21,711 nucleotides of DNA from Gammaproteobacteria bacterium (GTDB lineage: Bacteria > Pseudomonadota > Gammaproteobacteria > Pseudomonadales > M0112). The position numbers and the translations under genes are program-made. Below, one piece after another: positions 14,895 through 21,711 of the stretch. The stretch is from contig SBFY01000158.1 of the NCBI GenBank assembly GCA_006227085.1, positions 1 through 21,711 on the forward strand, read 5' to 3'. The number at the start of each line of letters is the position of its first letter. The first letter of the stretch is position 1. The notes under the pieces are model-generated. The model was not told the DNA's origin and ran no database searches. It saw only the letters and a program-made list of their open reading frames with translations.

Positions 14895-15768
14895 ATGAAC
14901 TGGAACTACCAGGCGGCACCACCCATCACTGACCAGGAATATGCTCGCTGGGAGCAAATGCTGGAGCATCGCACCGGTATTCATTTTGCTTCGCATCGTG
15001 CCATCCTGCGGACAGCGTTGCTCCGGCGCATGCGGGAGATTGGCTGTCAGGATTTTGAAAGCTACTACCGGCAGGTGTGTGGATTTTCAGCGGCAGCCAA
15101 TGCCGAATGGACGACGCTGATTAATGGGTTAACGGTCAGGGAAACGCGTTTTTTCCGCCACCCGGCATCGTTTGGCTGTGTGCGTCGCTTCTTGCTGGAT
15201 CGCTGGGAGATTGATGCAAGTCGTCCGTTGCAGATGTGGAGCGCAGGGTGCTCCAGCGGTGAAGAAGTTTATTCGCTCGCATTTATTGCGGCGGAATGTG
15301 AGGCTTACACCGGAAAGTCCCGTGATGTTCGTGTGATTGGCTCTGATATCAGTGAAACAGCGTTGACGGAAGCACGCGAAGCCGTCTATCCGGCATCCCG
15401 CATCAGTCACATGACGCCAGCACAGCAATCACGTTTTGTTGAGGGCGCAGGTTCAGGCAAGTATCGCGTTCGTGAGGAATTCCGGACCAATGTTGAATTC
15501 CGGCGCGGAAATCTGGGAGAGCCCATCGTGGCACCCGGCAGTTGCGACGTGGTCTTCTGCCAGAACGTGTTGATTTATTTTCGTTCGCCACATCGGGAAA
15601 CAGTGCTGAACCAGTTGGTGGATGCATTGCGCCCGGGAGGCCTGCTAATCACGGGCTCCGGTGAAACCAGTGGGTGGTCAAGTCCCCGCTTGGTGCGTTT
15701 GGCGGATAGTCAGGTGCAGGCATGGCTGCGGCGTGCTGATAATGATAATGATATGACTGGGGTTAACC

Positions 15769-15776
<8 letters not shown>
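14895..15776 (+). CDS. pilK: PilK CheR-type chemoreceptor methyltransferase
   Basis: The 293-residue protein has the CheR N-terminal helical domain (EYARWEQMLEHRTGIHF, then RTALLRRMREIG) and a SAM-binding domain. Motif I is WSAGCSSGEEVYSLA (115-129), the acidic SAM-contact segment is VRVIGSDISETAL, and FCQNVLIYF lies near 221-229. The segment GLTVRETRFFRHPASF near 80-95 is the CheR substrate-site signature. It is expected to methylate glutamates of PilJ using SAM. In P. aeruginosa the gene is in the same place and is not essential for twitching. Its last 8 nt overlap the chpA start (ATGGCTGA). Confidence 0.95.

Positions 15777-21711
<5,935 letters not shown>

Overview
The window is ordinary chromosomal DNA of a gammaproteobacterium. 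Base composition is moderately GC-rich by eye, and coding density is very high. Gene content and order closely follow the Pseudomonas aeruginosa locus that runs from hemW/rdgB/metW/metX through proC and pilT/pilU to gshB and pilGHIJK-chpA. I infer a member of the Pseudomonadales or a Cellvibrio-like relative with type IV pili; the genus cannot be fixed from the sequence. I see no insertion sequence, phage gene, tRNA, rRNA or CRISPR array.

Region 1 (1-5763, minus strand) is one tightly packed gene string. In transcription order it is yggS, proC, yggT, yggU (DUF167), metX, metW, a secreted DUF4426 protein, rdgB, a double-TM2 membrane protein, and the first 31 codons of hemW, which is cut by the left edge. 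Most junctions are TGATG or ATGA overlaps. The main gap is at yggU-metX, where a strong hairpin starts on the yggU stop codon. The string mixes PLP homeostasis, proline and methionine synthesis, nucleotide-pool cleaning and a heme chaperone.

Region 2 (5764-8206): a divergent promoter region separates yggS from pilT. PilT and PilU, the two twitching-motility retraction ATPases, follow on the plus strand with an intrinsic terminator-like hairpin between them. After pilU a 13-bp perfect hairpin flanked by A and T runs acts as a bidirectional terminator.

Region 3 (8207-11077, minus strand) is gshB, a TonB-like gene in the position of P. aeruginosa tonB3, yqgE and ruvX, all overlapping or nearly so, and converging on the terminator after pilU. 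The pyrimidine genes that sit between pilU and ruvX in Pseudomonas are absent.

Region 4 (11351-21711, plus strand) is the Pil-Chp chemosensory cluster: pilG and pilH (response regulators), pilI (CheW adaptor), pilJ (transmembrane chemoreceptor), pilK (CheR methyltransferase) and chpA (giant CheA-like kinase). chpA is open to the right edge, with 1981 codons present. Together with PilT and PilU this system links surface or mechanical sensing to pilus extension and retraction, usually through cAMP.

The least ordinary part is the N-terminal half of ChpA. It has four phosphotransfer modules, each with its histidine exactly 44 residues after a VDxx[IL]xxIF signature. It also has degenerate modules lacking the histidine, a recent-looking module duplication, and a 27-copy GAGCCY hexanucleotide tract encoding a (Pro-Glu)n rod.
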